This document shows, piece after piece, positions 7,131 through 7,525 of a stretch of 7,525 nucleotides of DNA. A program made the translations under genes and the position numbers. The stretch covers positions 1 to 7,525 of the forward strand of contig CANGHM010000023.1 of the NCBI GenBank assembly GCA_947453775.1, written 5' to 3'. The number at the start of each line of letters is the position of its first letter. Within the stretch, counting starts at the first letter, position 1. The stretch comes from Rickettsiales bacterium. Lineage in GTDB: Bacteria > Pseudomonadota > Alphaproteobacteria > Rickettsiales > Rickettsiaceae. The notes below the pieces were generated by a model. It saw only the letters and a list, made by a program, of their open reading frames with translations, searched no databases and had not been told where the DNA came from.

Positions 7131-7152
7131 TAGAAATTTAATTTATTATAAT
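7125..7152 (+). promoter_or_regulatory. Sigma70-type promoter for the gene at 7323
   Basis: TTGAAA (7125-7130, five of six matches to consensus) is followed after 16 bases by a perfect TATAAT (7147-7152). The transcript would begin near 7159 and carry a long 5' leader of about 160 bases containing the inverted repeat 7247-7292. It is the best-scoring promoter by eye in the window, but AT-rich spacers produce such matches by chance. Confidence 0.5.
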
Positions 7153-7237
7153 TAGCATCTTTTGCTTTCACTATCCATTATTCAATGACCATCATATTGC
7201 AGTTCTGAAAAATAGCCCCACAGATGATATATATCAA

Positions 7238-7266
7238 TTGACAACCTCACCCTTTAATATCAATAT
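7238..7266 (+). promoter_or_regulatory. Possible second promoter with perfect -35
   Basis: TTGACA (7238-7243) matches the -35 consensus exactly. At 17 bases the -10 would be CAATAT (7261-7266), a poor match; TATTAT at 7264-7269 is better but 20 bases away. A transcript from here would start near 7273, inside the inverted repeat, and would lack its left arm. Confidence 0.3.
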
Positions 7267-7292
7267 TATATTAAATATTAACTTAAAGGTGA
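7247..7292 (+). repeat. Imperfect inverted repeat enclosing a Shine-Dalgarno-like AAAGGTGA
   Basis: TCACCCTTTAA (7247-7257) pairs with TTAAAGGTGA (7283-7292): 7 base pairs, a bulged C at 7250, then 3 more, with a 25-base AT-rich loop. A competing pairing exists between TTAATAT (7254-7260) and ATATTAA (7275-7281), which uses part of the same left arm. The right arm holds the purine-rich AAAGGTGA that looks like the ribosome-binding site for the start codons downstream. It could equally be a DNA operator. Confidence 0.4.
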
Positions 7293-7303
7293 TAAATCGC
7301 GCT

Positions 7304-7330
7304 ATGTTACTGGTAAAAAGTTATGGGTAA
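7304..7330 (+). other. Possible 8-codon leader frame overlapping the next gene's start
   Basis: ATG 7304 encodes MLLVKSYG and ends in TAA 7328-7330, overlapping the ATG at 7323 by 8 bases in another frame. It is better placed than ATG 7323 for the purine-rich AAAGGTGA at 7285-7292 (11 bases), so ribosomes might load here and re-initiate at 7323. It may also be chance. Confidence 0.2.
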
Positions 7331-7525
7331 CTTACCTAAAATGATTATGGTTATAGTTGGGTGCGCAGTAATTTTAATGATAATATTACTAATATTAGCA
7401 TGTATTGGAGCAACACCTTTTTTGGGTTGTTATTTACGTTACGCTAATCCTGGTCAGCAGGTCTCCACGAGCGTTTCAGCTCAAGTAAATGCTAATGGTA
7501 GATACGATGGTGTGAATTGCAATCC
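7323..7525 (+). CDS. Unrecognised protein with N-terminal membrane segment (3' end outside window)
   Basis: The frame opens at ATG 7323 (an in-frame TAA at 7314-7316 rules out earlier starts) and runs off the window, giving 67 residues. MGNLPK is followed by an uninterrupted hydrophobic segment at about residues 7-30 (MIMVIVGCAVILMIILLILA), then GATPFLGCYLRYANP and a polar stretch rich in Ser, Gln, Asn and Val (QQVSTSVSAQVNANG). This fits a signal anchor or single-pass inner-membrane protein with an exported domain. ILAC at 24-27 loosely resembles a lipobox, but the hydrophobic stretch is long for a lipoprotein signal. ATG 7341 or 7347 are alternative starts but would remove the lysine-containing N-region. 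No Shine-Dalgarno sequence lies right before 7323; the nearest is 30 bases or more upstream. I do not recognise the family. Confidence 0.6.
   Translation, partial: MGNLPKMIMVIVGCAVILMIILLILACIGATPFLGCYLRYANPGQQVSTSVSAQVNANGRYDGVNCN

Larger units (their letters stand above)
6962..7322. other. AT-rich divergent intergenic region
   Basis: This 361-base spacer separates the minus-strand pgpA operon from the + strand gene at 7323. I see no gene of useful length in it, only very short frames. It holds candidate promoters in both directions around 7095-7152, a second + strand -35-like TTGACA at 7238, an imperfect inverted repeat at 7247-7292 and a short dyad ATAATG/CATTAT at 7081-7100. On the pgpA side no good Shine-Dalgarno sequence precedes the ATG at 6961. 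Confidence 0.6.

Noticed and set aside
7185..7208. Seven-codon frame MTIILQF in the divergent spacer
   Set aside because: There is no ribosome-binding sequence before it and it is too short to support.

Overview
The window is AT-rich and contains no insertion sequence, CRISPR array, tRNA or rRNA that I can see. Its content suggests an obligate intracellular alphaproteobacterium, most likely of the order Rickettsiales. The reasons are strong AT bias with AT-rich spacers, an AddA-type (not RecBCD-type) recombination helicase-nuclease, a ubiquinone-pathway FAD hydroxylase, a PgpA phosphatase, and a neighbouring outer-membrane beta-barrel protein that could belong to the surface-antigen class of that group. 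The taxonomic call is inference, not proof.

Layout: the left edge (1-408, + strand) holds the C-terminal part of an outer-membrane beta-barrel protein, converging on addA with a 17-base gap. From about 6961 down to 426 everything reads on the minus strand, in transcription order: a degenerate PgpA paralogue (6961-6359), an intact phosphatidylglycerophosphatase A (6344-5697), a UbiH/COQ6-family FAD monooxygenase (5691-4519), protein-L-isoaspartate O-methyltransferase pcm (4412-3654) and the double-strand-break repair helicase-nuclease addA (to 426). The two pgpA genes and the hydroxylase are 14 and 5 bases apart and are probably one operon. pcm follows a spacer of about 106 bases that may carry its own promoter, and addA follows pcm at about 36 bases. 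The 361-base spacer 6962-7322 separates this block from a divergent + strand gene starting at 7323, an unrecognised membrane-anchored or exported protein cut by the window edge.

The genes are housekeeping functions (membrane phospholipid synthesis, quinone synthesis, protein repair, DNA repair) and do not form an obvious new system. The points worth a second look are: (1) addA has no ATG, GTG, TTG or CTG start ahead of its Walker A motif; the only well-placed candidate is an ATA codon behind an AGGA; (2) pgpA is tandemly duplicated and the promoter-proximal copy has lost essentially all catalytic motifs while keeping a nearly identical 5' end at DNA level; (3) the last gene's ribosome-binding site lies in an imperfect stem downstream of two possible promoters and next to an overlapping 8-codon reading frame. 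I see no convincing undescribed multi-gene system here.
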